Source: Nocardia beijingensis NBRC 16342
Lineage (GTDB): Bacteria > Actinomycetota > Actinomycetes > Mycobacteriales > Mycobacteriaceae
Length of the DNA stretch: 64,000 bases
NCBI RefSeq assembly: GCF_001612785.1
Contig: NZ_BDBC01000043.1
Span: 1-64,000 of the forward strand
Direction: 5' to 3'
Translations under genes and position numbers: made by a program
Notes under the pieces: model-generated
What the model was told of the DNA's origin: nothing
Seen by the model: only the letters and a program-made list of their open reading frames with translations
The model's database searches: none
Shown here: piece by piece, positions 25,319 through 33,857 of the stretch
How positions within the stretch are numbered: position 1 is the first letter of the stretch
Layout: every line of letters starts with the position of its first letter

Positions 25319-26080
25319 ATGGAGATCAGCAACTCGGTCGCTGCGGTGACCGGTGGTGCGTCGGGACTCGGCTTGGCGACCGTGCGGGAGCTGCACGGCA
25401 AGGGAGCGAAGGTCGTGATCATCGACCTGCCGTCGTCCTCCGGCGAGGCCGTCGCGAAGGAACTCGGCGACGGCGTGGTCTTCGCCGCGGCGGACGTCAC
25501 GAACGAAGAGCAGATCACGGCGGCACTCGACGCCGCGCAGGAGCTGGGCGACCTGCGGATCGCGGTGAACTGCGCGGGTATCGGCAACGCCATCAAGACC
25601 GTCGGCAAGAACGGTGCCTTCCCGCTGGCGGACTTCACCAAGGTCGTGAATGTCAACCTGATCGGCACCTTCAACGTGATCCGTCTGGCCGCCGAGCGGA
25701 TCGCGAAGACCGATCCGGTGGGCGAGGAACGCGGTGTCATCATCAACACCGCGTCGGTGGCGGCGTTCGACGGCCAGATCGGGCAAGCGGCGTACTCGGC
25801 CTCCAAGGGCGGAATCGTCGGCCTGACCCTGCCGGTGGCGCGTGACCTCGCGGCCATCAAGATCCGGGTGGTGACCATCGCGCCGGGGTTGTTCCACACG
25901 CCGCTGTTCGCCACGCTGCCGGATGAGGCCATCGCCTCCCTGGGCGCGCAGGTCCCGCACCCCTCGCGCCTGGGCGATCCGGCCGAGTACGCCGCGCTCG
26001 CGCGCCACATCGTGGAGAACCCGATGCTCAACGGCGAGACCATCCGCTTGGACGGCGCGATCCGGATGGCTCCGCGCTGA
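25319..26080 (+). CDS. SDR, 3-hydroxyacyl-CoA dehydrogenase type (HSD10-like)
   Basis: A 253-residue classical SDR close in pattern to type II 3-hydroxyacyl-CoA dehydrogenase (HSD17B10). It has TGGASGLG at residues 11-18, an Asp after strand two (VVIIDLPSS) that selects NAD, NCAGI, INTASVAAFDGQIGQAAYSA then SKGGIVGLTL giving the Ser-Tyr-Lys triad, and the APGLFHTPLF block typical of HSD10. ATG 25319 follows GAGAAGAGGAG. Together with the divergent enoyl-CoA hydratase it would supply two consecutive beta-oxidation steps. Confidence 0.9.
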   Translation: MEISNSVAAVTGGASGLGLATVRELHGKGAKVVIIDLPSSSGEAVAKELGDGVVFAAADVTNEEQITAALDAAQELGDLRIAVNCAGIGNAIKTVGKNGAFPLADFTKVVNVNLIGTFNVIRLAAERIAKTDPVGEERGVIINTASVAAFDGQIGQAAYSASKGGIVGLTLPVARDLAAIKIRVVTIAPGLFHTPLFATLPDEAIASLGAQVPHPSRLGDPAEYAALARHIVENPMLNGETIRLDGAIRMAPR

Positions 26081-26114
26081 AGTAGTCGCCGAGCCGAGCG
26101 GGCTCGATCGAGGC

Positions 26115-27077
26115 CTAGCGGGCACGTCTGGGGCCGGGGGACAGACGGATTCCGACGACGGTGATGACGGTGACCACCAGCACCGTCATCAGCTTCATCA
26201 GACTCCATGGACCCGGGTCGGGGGCCGGTTCGGCGGCTTGGATGTCCCTACCTCGCTGCCGGTGCTGCGGCGGAGGGGATGACGCGGGAATGGGGCGTTC
26301 GGCCCGCGGCTGGATCGGTACGGGAACGGCGGCGGGTGCCGGAACGACAGGGAGGACCGGGGCGGGCGGGCCGAGCCGAAGCGGGCTCATGGGCTCGGGC
26401 GGGGTGGTGGGAAGCAGTAGCAGACAGGTCAGCACCGCGCTGCCGGTGGCGGCGCTGCCGACCGCGGCGCTGCCCAGACCCGATCCGCTCGACCCCGGGC
26501 CGATCAGACCCGGAACGAGCGAGCCGAAGCCGCTTCCGGTCACCAGCCCGAGCAGCAGCAACGCGCTCCCCGTCACGGCGCTGCCGGTGCAGGCCAGCTG
26601 GGCGCTGCCCGCGTCGACTCCCGGCGCCGCGGCGGGATGTTCCGCCGCGGCATCCGCGCGTGGCGTCGTTTCCACCGGGTGGGCGATGCCGCCGGATGCC
26701 GCATCGCCGGTGGCGAGAAGACCGCGAGCACCGCCGGTTCCGGCGCTGCCGGTCGGGCTGAGACCGGCGCTGCCGGAGGGCAGCCTGATCGGTCCGAGGC
26801 TCAGGGACCCGCCGGAAGTATCGCCCTCGGCGGCGCTGCCGGATGAGACGGCGGGACCGCCGCTGGAACCGCCACCCGGGAAGGCGCCCACCGGATCGAA
26901 GCCGGCGGCCGTGCCCGAACTCCCGGTGGCGAGGTCACCGAAGGGCGACCACGGTGGCGCCTGCGCGGATGCTTCCGACGGGTGCGCCACGAAGGCCGCC
27001 ATGGTCAGCGGCAACAGCGCAGAGGTCAATCCTCGTGCCCATCGCGGTGTTCGAGATGCTTCTCGGTGGGGTCGCAT
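26115..27077 (-). CDS. Secreted Gly/Ser/Ala-repeat protein with C-terminal anchor
   Basis: A 320-residue low-complexity protein. Residues 1-40 look like a signal peptide (GLTSALLPLTMAAFVAHPSE then ASAQA as cleavage site). The middle 200 residues are Gly/Ser/Ala-rich with recurrent GSA units (GSGLGSAAVGSAATGSAVL is an example), then a proline-rich stretch and a final membrane helix (LMKLMTVLVVTVITVVGIRL) followed by SPGPRRAR, a sorting-tail-like end. The alternating repeat resembles elastomeric or cell-wall spacer proteins. No enzymatic domain is visible. It starts 38 bp after the DUF4239 gene and is probably co-transcribed with it. Confidence 0.72.
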   Translation of the reverse strand: MRPHREASRTPRWARGLTSALLPLTMAAFVAHPSEASAQAPPWSPFGDLATGSSGTAAGFDPVGAFPGGGSSGGPAVSSGSAAEGDTSGGSLSLGPIRLPSGSAGLSPTGSAGTGGARGLLATGDAASGGIAHPVETTPRADAAAEHPAAAPGVDAGSAQLACTGSAVTGSALLLLGLVTGSGFGSLVPGLIGPGSSGSGLGSAAVGSAATGSAVLTCLLLLPTTPPEPMSPLRLGPPAPVLPVVPAPAAVPVPIQPRAERPIPASSPPPQHRQRGRDIQAAEPAPDPGPWSLMKLMTVLVVTVITVVGIRLSPGPRRAR

Positions 27078-27115
27078 GTGCAGTCGCCTCGTCGTAGTCG
27101 AAACCGGCCGGAAGT

Positions 27116-27877
27116 TCACGTCGTGTGCTGGTACCGCGACAGCGCGAGTTCGAAAGCCTCCTTCGGGACCACGTTCCCGCCGGAGAACGGCTCGTCGAGG
27201 TTGTAGATCGCCCGGATCACCACACCGACGATGGCGCCGAGCAGCGCGGTCGTCACGACGGTGCGTTTGGTGACCTGGACGCCGGAGAGCACCACACTGA
27301 ACAGCAGCAGCACCGTGCAGATCCACATGGCCAGATAGAGGAAGGCGGGTACCCGGTAACCGGCGTCGAGCGCGCGATCGGCGCGTGCCTGTGCCACCGC
27401 GTCGAGGCTGGTCAGCGCACCGGTCCGGAGGGCATCGACCTCGGTGTCGGCCGGATTCACCGAGGCCACCGCGTCGCGGAGGGTGTCGAGGGTGTCCTGG
27501 GTGGATTGACTGAGGTGACCGTCGTCGGCCATGACGGTCCATTCCTCGGTGAGAACCTGCTGGGTGTAGTCGTGCACCAAGCCTTGGATGCGTGCGTGGT
27601 CGGGTTCGGGCATCCCGTGCGCGGCCCAGTAGGTGTCGATGAGCGCCTTGGCTTCGGCGATGGTGTGATTGCGCGCGTTGTCGTACTGCTGCCAGGCGAT
27701 GACCACGATGAATGCCACCACCGCCATGAAGATCGTGTTGATCAAGTTGAGCACCAGCGCGCCGACGGTGTCGTCGTCGGTGTGCCGCCATGCCTTCGGA
27801 TGTAGACGATCACCGGCCACGAAGACGACCACCGCGACGAGCGCGGTGAGAGCGGGCACCACGAACTCGAAGGCCAT
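27116..27877 (-). CDS. DUF4239-domain membrane protein
   Basis: A 253-residue integral membrane protein of the DUF4239 (bestrophin-like) family. The layout is two N-terminal membrane helices (FVVPALTALVAVVVFVAGDR and VLNLINTIFMAVVAFIVVIA), a long soluble helical region with EAKALIDTYWAAHGMPEP, and two C-terminal helices (FLYLAMWICTVLLLFSVVLS, VVTTALLGAIVGVVIRAIYN). The end LDEPFSGGNVVPKEAFELAL is the family signature. A channel-like role is suggested by fold similarity only. It precedes the secreted repeat protein in a likely operon. Confidence 0.85.
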   Translation of the reverse strand: MAFEFVVPALTALVAVVVFVAGDRLHPKAWRHTDDDTVGALVLNLINTIFMAVVAFIVVIAWQQYDNARNHTIAEAKALIDTYWAAHGMPEPDHARIQGLVHDYTQQVLTEEWTVMADDGHLSQSTQDTLDTLRDAVASVNPADTEVDALRTGALTSLDAVAQARADRALDAGYRVPAFLYLAMWICTVLLLFSVVLSGVQVTKRTVVTTALLGAIVGVVIRAIYNLDEPFSGGNVVPKEAFELALSRYQHTT

Positions 27878-28586
27878 GCGGGACTCCGTTCTGTCTGAGT
27901 GGTTCTCGCGACCGTCGGAAGCGAAGCGTCCTCGGGCTGCGGCCCTCACCCCCGAGATGGTTACCGAGACGATCGACGATCACGCTGTCGAGAGTCTGCG
28001 ACTGTTCGGATCTGATCAGTGATGCACAGCAAAGCGGTAACGCGCTGCGGCGCCGCCAGGAACCAGGCGCCGTGGAATTGCCCTACCCGGCAGACCGGTT
28101 CGGACGACACCGATAGTAGACGGCGAAACCGCCTGCCTGTGGCGAAATTTGGGAATGTCCCGCCGCACGCGGTCGGGACGGCGCAGCGGATCGGGCGGCA
28201 CTACGTGATGCCGACCGGCGCTGCCTGCGGGGAACTGTCGGCAAGCATCCCCTACCGTCGGGACATCGGGCTGCGCGACGAATCTCGTGATGGTCGTGCT
28301 CGTCTGTCGCGGTGATGGCAGCAGACCCTGCTCCCGGCGCAGCGTTGACCTATCGCACTGTCCCACAACGTATTCGATTCCTCGGCAGGCGGAAGCCGCG
28401 ATTGCCGGGATGGTCCACCGCAACAGCGGAATGCATCCGGAAACGCCCCTGTGCGCGTCGATAGCATGAGAACATCAGGGGATGCGAGATCGGAGCGTGC
28501 CCGTGTACGCTTGCACAGCTACCGATCGGCGTAACGGGAAGGCCCTGGGTCGCGGATCACGCGTCCAGACAACAGAAGAGCCACAG
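27878..28586. other. Long intergenic region
   Basis: About 700 bp between the divergent DUF4239 gene and the MetE/UROD-like gene. No frame is protein-like: the minus-strand frame at 28016-28423 is composition-driven. I looked for a cobalamin or SAM riboswitch before the MetE-like gene and found no B12-box or S-box pattern. GGAAACGCCCC and local inverted segments are present but form no convincing structure. Confidence 0.4.
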
Positions 28587-29699
28587 ATGACCAGATACGC
28601 GCATTATGTCGGCAGCCTGCCTGCCGAGCTGATGACGGGTGATCGTGCCGTCATGCAATGGTTTGCCGACCACAGCGAGGGGCGGCCGGTGACCGCCGTG
28701 CCTTGCGATCTCGATCCGGACTGGATTCTCGACTATCTGCGCACGCGCAAGCAGCACGCCGACGTCTTCGAGATCGTCCGCCCTGGCGACTACGCCGACT
28801 ACGGTGATTTCCCCAGTTACGGGCTGAGGCCAGGGAGCACGCTGGAGCCGCGGCACGTCTCGATGGACCGGGTCGAGCGGATCGGCCGGGTCGTGGCGAC
28901 CTTCGAGTCGCTGCGCGACGACCGTCCGCAGCTGGCCGGAACGAAAGTGCAGATCAGCCAGCCCAATCCGCTAGATCTGGCGATGTTCGTCTTCGCGGGC
29001 GCCGCGGTCTCCGGTGGGCTGCCCGTATGGCCTGCCGTCCGGCGCTCCGGGCTCGTGGTCGGCGCGCTTCGGCAGCTTCCCGTGTTCACCGAAGCGGTGG
29101 TGCGGGAGATGGCCGAGGTCGTCGAGCGGCACGGCGACCGTGTCGTCTGGCAGGTGGAGTCGCCGATCGCCCTGCTGAGCATGGTCAAGGCCGAGCAACT
29201 ACGTTCGCAGTGGGCGCTGGCGCCGCTGGTCGCGCGGCAACTGGCCGGTTTCCTCGGCCGGATGCACGAAATCGGCGCGGAAGCGATCGTGCACCTGTGC
29301 TATGGCGACTATCAGCACAAGAGCCTGCTCACCCCGCGTACTCTGGCTCCGGCGGTGAAGCTGCTCGGCCGCACCGCGCGGCTACTGCGCGAACAGGGCA
29401 CACCGTTACCCCCGGTGCACATCCCGTGTGCCTACGGCGCCGAGCCCGCGCCGCTGGAGCCGCGGTTCTACGCCCCGTTGCGCAAGCTCGATCCCGAGTG
29501 GAAAGTGATCGCCGGTGTCGTCTCTCCGGACTCCGACGAGGACAGCGCTCGCGCGCTCGCGCTCTTCGAACAAGCCGCCGGGCGCTCGGCCTACGGTGTC
29601 GCCACCGCCTGCGGACTCGGCCGATGCAGCGTCGACGCCGCTCGGCAGGCGGTAGCGACCACGGTGGCGCTGACCAGCGGCGGGGAACCCGAACAGTGA
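28587..29699 (+). CDS. MetE/UROD-superfamily TIM-barrel protein
   Basis: A 370-residue protein resembling the C-terminal zinc-binding barrel of cobalamin-independent methionine synthase. It begins YVGSLPAELMTGDRAVMQWF, and the MetE metal ligands appear conserved in order: His-x-Cys in IVHLCYGDYQHKS (like HMCYCEF in MetE) and a final Cys in TACGLGR (like DCGLKTR). The N-terminal MetE folate half is absent, as in core-MetE and related methyltransferases. ATG 28587 matches the start of conserved sequence. It may transfer a methyl group to a thiol, but homologues in this branch are uncharacterised. Confidence 0.72.
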   Translation: MTRYAHYVGSLPAELMTGDRAVMQWFADHSEGRPVTAVPCDLDPDWILDYLRTRKQHADVFEIVRPGDYADYGDFPSYGLRPGSTLEPRHVSMDRVERIGRVVATFESLRDDRPQLAGTKVQISQPNPLDLAMFVFAGAAVSGGLPVWPAVRRSGLVVGALRQLPVFTEAVVREMAEVVERHGDRVVWQVESPIALLSMVKAEQLRSQWALAPLVARQLAGFLGRMHEIGAEAIVHLCYGDYQHKSLLTPRTLAPAVKLLGRTARLLREQGTPLPPVHIPCAYGAEPAPLEPRFYAPLRKLDPEWKVIAGVVSPDSDEDSARALALFEQAAGRSAYGVATACGLGRCSVDAARQAVATTVALTSGGEPEQ

Positions 29700-29744
29700 T
29701 CTGCCGCGCGATTGCCGACCGCGCGTGACCGTGCGGAAGCGCCG

Positions 29745-29766
29745 GTGGTCCGCACGCGCGGACCAC
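29745..29766. terminator. Hairpin after the MetE-like gene
   Basis: GTGGTCCGC (29745-29753) and GCGGACCAC (29758-29766) form a perfect 9-bp stem with a 4-base loop, 45 bp after the stop codon at 29699. There is no U-run. The rest of 29700-30036 shows no gene; it must hold the promoter of the P450. Confidence 0.6.
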
Positions 29767-30036
29767 GATTGGGCGCCGATGCGCGAGCACCGGATCGTGC
29801 GCTGCCGACCAGCGCGGACAGTGCGTTGCCCGCGAAAGGGCGGCGAATTGCCTTGTCCGTGCGTGGCTCTCGCGCGTTCGGCGGCGCCGCCTTCGTCAGC
29901 GGTGGGATCGGAGCGTTGCTATGTTGCTTAGCGTAGGCGGGTCGCCGAGCTCTGGACGACAGGTCTTGGAAGGCACGTGTACCCGCTCACAGATCACCTT
30001 CGTCGAATTGCTGTTCCATAACCTGGAGTCACGTTC

Positions 30037-31329
30037 TTGACCACACCACAGTCCCCGATGGCCGCGCCGCACACCACTGGAGCCGGAGCGTGCCCCGTCC
30101 AGCACGGCCCCTTCACGGAAGCGGATGCCCCACGCGTCCAGATGTATACGAAGGAGTTCGTCGCCGACCCGCACCGCGCCTACCGCGAGATGCGTCGCGA
30201 ACACGGCTCTTTGGTGCCGATCGAGCTGGCGCCCGGTGTGCCTGCCACGCTGGTGATCGGCTATCAGACCGCGGTGCGGATCCTCAGCGATCCCGATCAT
30301 TTCCCCGCTGACCCGCGCACCTGGCAGAAGACCATTCCCGAGGACTCGCCCGTGCGGCCGATGATGGAGTGGTATCCGGCCGCGCGCTACAACACCGGAC
30401 TCGCCCATGATCGCTACCGGCATGCTTCCGTCGACGCCATCGACGGAATCGACCTGTTCGACGTGCCTTCCACGGTCGAGCAGATCGCCGTCCCGCTGAT
30501 CAACGCCTTCTGCGCGACCGGATCCGCCGACCTGGTCACCGAGTACGCGTTTCCGCTCGTCCTGGAGGTGCTCAACGAGATGGTCGGCTGCCCGGCCGAC
30601 ATCGGCGAGCGGGTCGCGACCGGTATGGCCGCGCGCTTCGACACGGTGCGGGGGCCCGAGGGCATGAAGATGCTCAAGGACGCGCTGATGCAGCTGATCC
30701 GGCTCAAGCGGCAGCACCCGGGCGACGACGTCACCTCACGGCTGGCGCACCACTCCACCGAACTCGACGACATCGAGATCTTCGCCCAGCTCATGAGTTT
30801 CTACGGCGCCGGTTTCGAGGCGCAGCGCAATCTGCTGACGAACGCGGTCCTGCTGATGATCACCGACGACCGGTTCCGCTTCGGCGACGTGCTCGGCCGG
30901 AATCTGTCCACCACCGACGCGCTCGACGAGGTGTTGTTCAACGACCCGCCGATGGCGAACTTCTGCACGACGTACCCGCGGCAGCCGATCATGGTCGACG
31001 GTGTCTGGTTGCCCGCCGACCAGCCGGTGGTCATCAGTCTGGCCGGGTGCAACAACGACCCCCAGATCCGCGGTACCGACGAACCCGGTGGCAGTCGTAT
31101 CGGCAATCGGTCGCATCTGGCGTGGAGTGCGGGTCCGCACGCCTGCCCGGCCAAATCCGTCGCCTACATGACGGTGCAGAACGCCATCGATCAGCTGTTC
31201 GACGCGCTGCCGGAAATGCAGTTGGGCAAGCCGAAGAACGAACTGCAATGGCGACCGGGACCGTTCCACCGTGCGCTGATCGCTTTGCCGGTCGTCTTCC
31301 CCAAGTCCGCGCCGGTGCACATCGGGTAG
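30037..31329 (+). CDS. Atypical cytochrome P450 lacking ExxR
   Basis: A 430-residue P450. The haem-binding loop is LAWSAGPHACPAKSVAY with Cys370, but other hallmarks are altered. The K-helix reads DEVLFNDPP, so the near-universal ExxR (E298) has Phe301 in place of Arg, and the I-helix reads YGAGFEAQRN, with Ala262 where the proton-relay Thr normally stands. This combination recalls the CYP157-type P450s of streptomycetes, which lack ExxR. The start is TTG at 30037, after CTGGAG. Haem incorporation is plausible because Cys370 is intact, but it may have an atypical or regulatory role. No ferredoxin gene is adjacent. Confidence 0.88.
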   Translation: MTTPQSPMAAPHTTGAGACPVQHGPFTEADAPRVQMYTKEFVADPHRAYREMRREHGSLVPIELAPGVPATLVIGYQTAVRILSDPDHFPADPRTWQKTIPEDSPVRPMMEWYPAARYNTGLAHDRYRHASVDAIDGIDLFDVPSTVEQIAVPLINAFCATGSADLVTEYAFPLVLEVLNEMVGCPADIGERVATGMAARFDTVRGPEGMKMLKDALMQLIRLKRQHPGDDVTSRLAHHSTELDDIEIFAQLMSFYGAGFEAQRNLLTNAVLLMITDDRFRFGDVLGRNLSTTDALDEVLFNDPPMANFCTTYPRQPIMVDGVWLPADQPVVISLAGCNNDPQIRGTDEPGGSRIGNRSHLAWSAGPHACPAKSVAYMTVQNAIDQLFDALPEMQLGKPKNELQWRPGPFHRALIALPVVFPKSAPVHIG

Positions 31330-31614
31330 GCGCGGCCTCCGCTCGACGGCACGGGCGGAAACGGATGTGGCCCGGCCGGTTCGGGTCCATACCGATGCTC
31401 GGCGGTGGAAACGGCCGGCCGGCACGGCGATATCGCCGACGCGGCGGACGCGCACGCCGGTGTGGCAGGTCCGTGGCGGATGACGCGAATCCGGGTAGAA
31501 ACGCCGACTTTGTGACCGCGGAATCGGCAATTCGGATGCCGTGCAAACAGATTCGATGCGCATTCGCTGCCTGCTACGCTTCCGCCATGTCGGTTCGAAC
31601 GCGTCCCGCGTCCC

Positions 31615-32490
31615 GTGCAGCACGCTGACGACTACCCGGGGCTGTTCCAGTCCGCGGACACGGCATCGCTGTACGGCCAGAAGTTCTATCTTCGCGCCTA
31701 TGGAGCCCGGCTCTTGCTGGCCGTGGTGGCGGCGGCGTGTGCGGCGTTCACGGTCCGCGTCGGCTCTTCGGGTACCGATATCGCGGCCGTTCTCACCGCG
31801 ATGGCCTTCGTGGGCATCCTCGCGGTGGATGTGGGCGTCCTGCGCGGCCGTCCGGGCAAGTCCTGGTACGAAGGTCGCGCGCTCGCCGAGTCGGTGAAAA
31901 CGTTGACCTGGAAGTACGCGGTGCGGGGTGCGCCGTTCGTGGGGACGCTGTCCGCCGCCGAGGCCGATCGAATGCTGATCGAGCGACTCATGCTGCTGCG
32001 CCAGGACATCTCGGCGCTCGCGCTGCGGCCGACCACTGCCCCTGCCATCACCGCTCGCATGCGGCAACTGCGCTCCGCTCCGTTCGACCAACGGCGCCGC
32101 GTCTATCTGGACGACCGCATCCGGGAGCAACAACGGTGGTACGCGGGCAAGTCCGGATACCACCAGCGCAGGTCCCAGCTGTTCGGCACGCTGGCACTCG
32201 TTTTCGAGGTGGCTGGTGTCGCCGGAGCGCTGGCGAAGGCGTTCAACGCGGTGAGTTTCGATCTGGCAGGGATTTTCGCGTCCGCGGTGGCGGGACTGGC
32301 CGCGTGGTCGTCGGCTCGCCAGCACAGCACGGGCGCGGCTGCCTATGCCGTCGCCTCCAACGAATTGAGCATCGTCGCCGAAGTCCTGGAACAGCACGAC
32401 ACCGAAGCCGACTGGGCCGACGCGGTATCCGACGCGGAGGAAGCGATCAGCCGGGAACACACGCTCTGGCGGGCCTCACACGGCGAATGA
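31615..32490 (+). CDS. Tandem SLATT/DUF4231 membrane protein
   Basis: A 291-residue protein with two copies of the two-helix SLATT/DUF4231 arrangement. The first half has helices at about residues 30-48 and 58-76, with the SWYEGRALAESVKTLTWKYA segment after them; the second begins at a charged stretch (RVYLDDRIREQQRWYAGKSG) followed by helices at about 185-204 and 213-229, and ends in a helical EVLEQHDTEADWADAV segment. GTG 31615 is the only start consistent with the domain. No nucleotidyltransferase or other second-messenger gene is adjacent, so it is an orphan. It may form a pore or an ion-gating membrane assembly. Confidence 0.8.
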   Translation: MQHADDYPGLFQSADTASLYGQKFYLRAYGARLLLAVVAAACAAFTVRVGSSGTDIAAVLTAMAFVGILAVDVGVLRGRPGKSWYEGRALAESVKTLTWKYAVRGAPFVGTLSAAEADRMLIERLMLLRQDISALALRPTTAPAITARMRQLRSAPFDQRRRVYLDDRIREQQRWYAGKSGYHQRRSQLFGTLALVFEVAGVAGALAKAFNAVSFDLAGIFASAVAGLAAWSSARQHSTGAAAYAVASNELSIVAEVLEQHDTEADWADAVSDAEEAISREHTLWRASHGE

Positions 32491-32796
32491 CTTTCGCGCA
32501 CGGAGGATGACCGGTGCGACTGCGACGATCGGACATCGGATGATCCGGCGTGGCTGCCGGATATGCCGGGCATCGGCGCTTACCATGAACGGGCTGTGTG
32601 ACGTGGCGGCGTCGCACGGCGAACGGGGAAGCGGCCCGTCCGGCGTATTGCGTGGCGCCGGGCGGGCCGTTGCGTTCGCTCCGGCTCTCTGCACACCGAA
32701 TCCGTGCGGTTCATCGCGGTGGAGGCAGGCGCCCCCGTTTGCCGCCGAGCGGTGCGGGTAGGCAACGACGAATGGCAAAGGTCAGGAGGTCGGAGT
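32491..32796. other. Intergenic region before the VOC gene
   Basis: About 300 bp without a supportable gene. Short frames here are arginine- and glycine-rich. It contains the promoter for the VOC gene and its ribosome site, CAGGAGGT, at about 32782-32790. Confidence 0.4.
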
Positions 32797-33180
32797 ATGG
32801 CATCGAACAACGGGGTCGGACGGTTGCGCAGCGTGGTACTGGATTGCCCCGAACCGCGCAAACTCGCCAGGTTCTACCAAGAGCTGCTCGGCGGAGACCT
32901 GCTCGAGGACGATGACGACGATTGGGTGGTGCTCATCGAGGCTTCGGGCCGGCGCATCGCATTCCAAACGGCGCCCGACTACCAGCCGCCGCGATTCCCC
33001 GATCCCGAGGGATCACAGCAGATACATTTCGACGTCCTGGTGGACGACATCGAGCAGGCGGAGCCCGCGGCGCTCGCGTTGGGCGCGACCCTCGTGCAGG
33101 GCCGGACCGATGGAGCGTTCCGCGTTTACGCCGACCCGGTGGGGCACACGTTCTGCCTGGTGTGGCTCCCGGAGGAGTAA
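32797..33180 (+). CDS. VOC-family glyoxalase-like protein
   Basis: A 127-residue protein with the paired beta-alpha-beta-beta-beta units of the vicinal oxygen chelate superfamily: LRSVVLDCPEPRKLARFYQE then WVVLIEASGRRIAFQT, and IHFDVLVDDIEQAEPAALAL then FRVYADPVGHTFCLVW. A His-x-x-x-Cys/acid set at IHFDV and PVGHTFCL would be the metal ligands. The ATG follows CAGGAGGTCGGAGT. This class includes fosfomycin/bleomycin-type resistance and dioxygenases as well as many enzymes of unknown role; substrate unknown. Confidence 0.87.
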   Translation: MASNNGVGRLRSVVLDCPEPRKLARFYQELLGGDLLEDDDDDWVVLIEASGRRIAFQTAPDYQPPRFPDPEGSQQIHFDVLVDDIEQAEPAALALGATLVQGRTDGAFRVYADPVGHTFCLVWLPEE

Positions 33181-33203
33181 GAACCGGGGCCGTGCATGCG
33201 ACT

Positions 33204-33256
33204 CGGCCCGCCGTACCGGAGGCGATCGCGCGATCGTTCTCCGGTACGGCGGGCCG
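33204..33256. terminator. Long inverted repeat between VOC and DUF5709 genes
   Basis: Perfect 18-bp arms (33204-33221 and 33239-33256) flank a 17-base loop that itself contains GCGATCGC. It sits between the convergent VOC (ends 33180) and DUF5709 (ends 33291) genes and would terminate both. Confidence 0.8.
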
Positions 33257-33290
33257 GGCCACGACAGTGTCCGCCGATCGGCCGCGTCCG

Positions 33291-33725
33291 TCAGTCGGGT
33301 GGGGCCGGGCGCCGGATGTCCTCGCCCACCGAGCCGCCCGCGATGTCGGCCGCTACACCGATCTCCTCCTCGTAGCGGTGTGCGGCGGGCACTCGCTCGT
33401 TGTCGTCGGTGATGTCCTGGAGTCGCCGGTCGTCCTCGCTTCCGGCGGCCTCCGGCTCCGGCTCTCGATCGGGGTCGGTGTCGGGCTCTTCCTCGGCGAG
33501 CCGGTCTCCGATCGATCGGGGATGAGCCTGCTCCCACTGCGTCACGCCGTACTTCGTGACGCCGCTCCAGTGCTCCGGTGGGTCCATTCCGGCCTCGAGC
33601 GGGTCGGAACGCAGCCGGTCCTCGTCCAGGTCCTCGGCGCTGTTGAGGGCCGCCGGATCGGTTTCGACCGAGTCGGGCGCGCCGGTGTCCTGCGGCGGGT
33701 CGTATGTCTCGTTCGGTTCGGTCAT
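33291..33725 (-). CDS. DUF5709-type acidic protein
   Basis: A 144-residue, strongly acidic and probably disordered protein. It carries the DUF5709 pattern found in actinomycetes: DPLEAGMDPPEHWSGVTKYG followed by TQWEQAHPRSIGDRLAEEEP, then an acidic stretch (PDTDPDREPEPEA). No catalytic residues are visible. It starts at the ATG complementary to 33723-33725, after GGAGAGGAGG. Function unknown; similar proteins are often stress-induced, but that is not shown here. Confidence 0.82.
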   Translation of the reverse strand: MTEPNETYDPPQDTGAPDSVETDPAALNSAEDLDEDRLRSDPLEAGMDPPEHWSGVTKYGVTQWEQAHPRSIGDRLAEEEPDTDPDREPEPEAAGSEDDRRLQDITDDNERVPAAHRYEEEIGVAADIAGGSVGEDIRRPAPPD

Positions 33726-33857
33726 CGCTGCCTCCTCTCCTGCATTCAGCGACTTCCCGCAACCGGGATCGGCAAACCCCCGGGAAATGGATGAGCGATG
33801 TCCTGGATCGGTTGCGGGCCGATCCGTGGCCGGGGATCGCGGTCGATGGCGTGACCG

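Noticed and set aside
27878..28586. Possible riboswitch (cobalamin or SAM) before the MetE-like gene
   Set aside because: No B12-box, S-box or matching stem pattern could be found by eye; a covariance-model search would be decisive.
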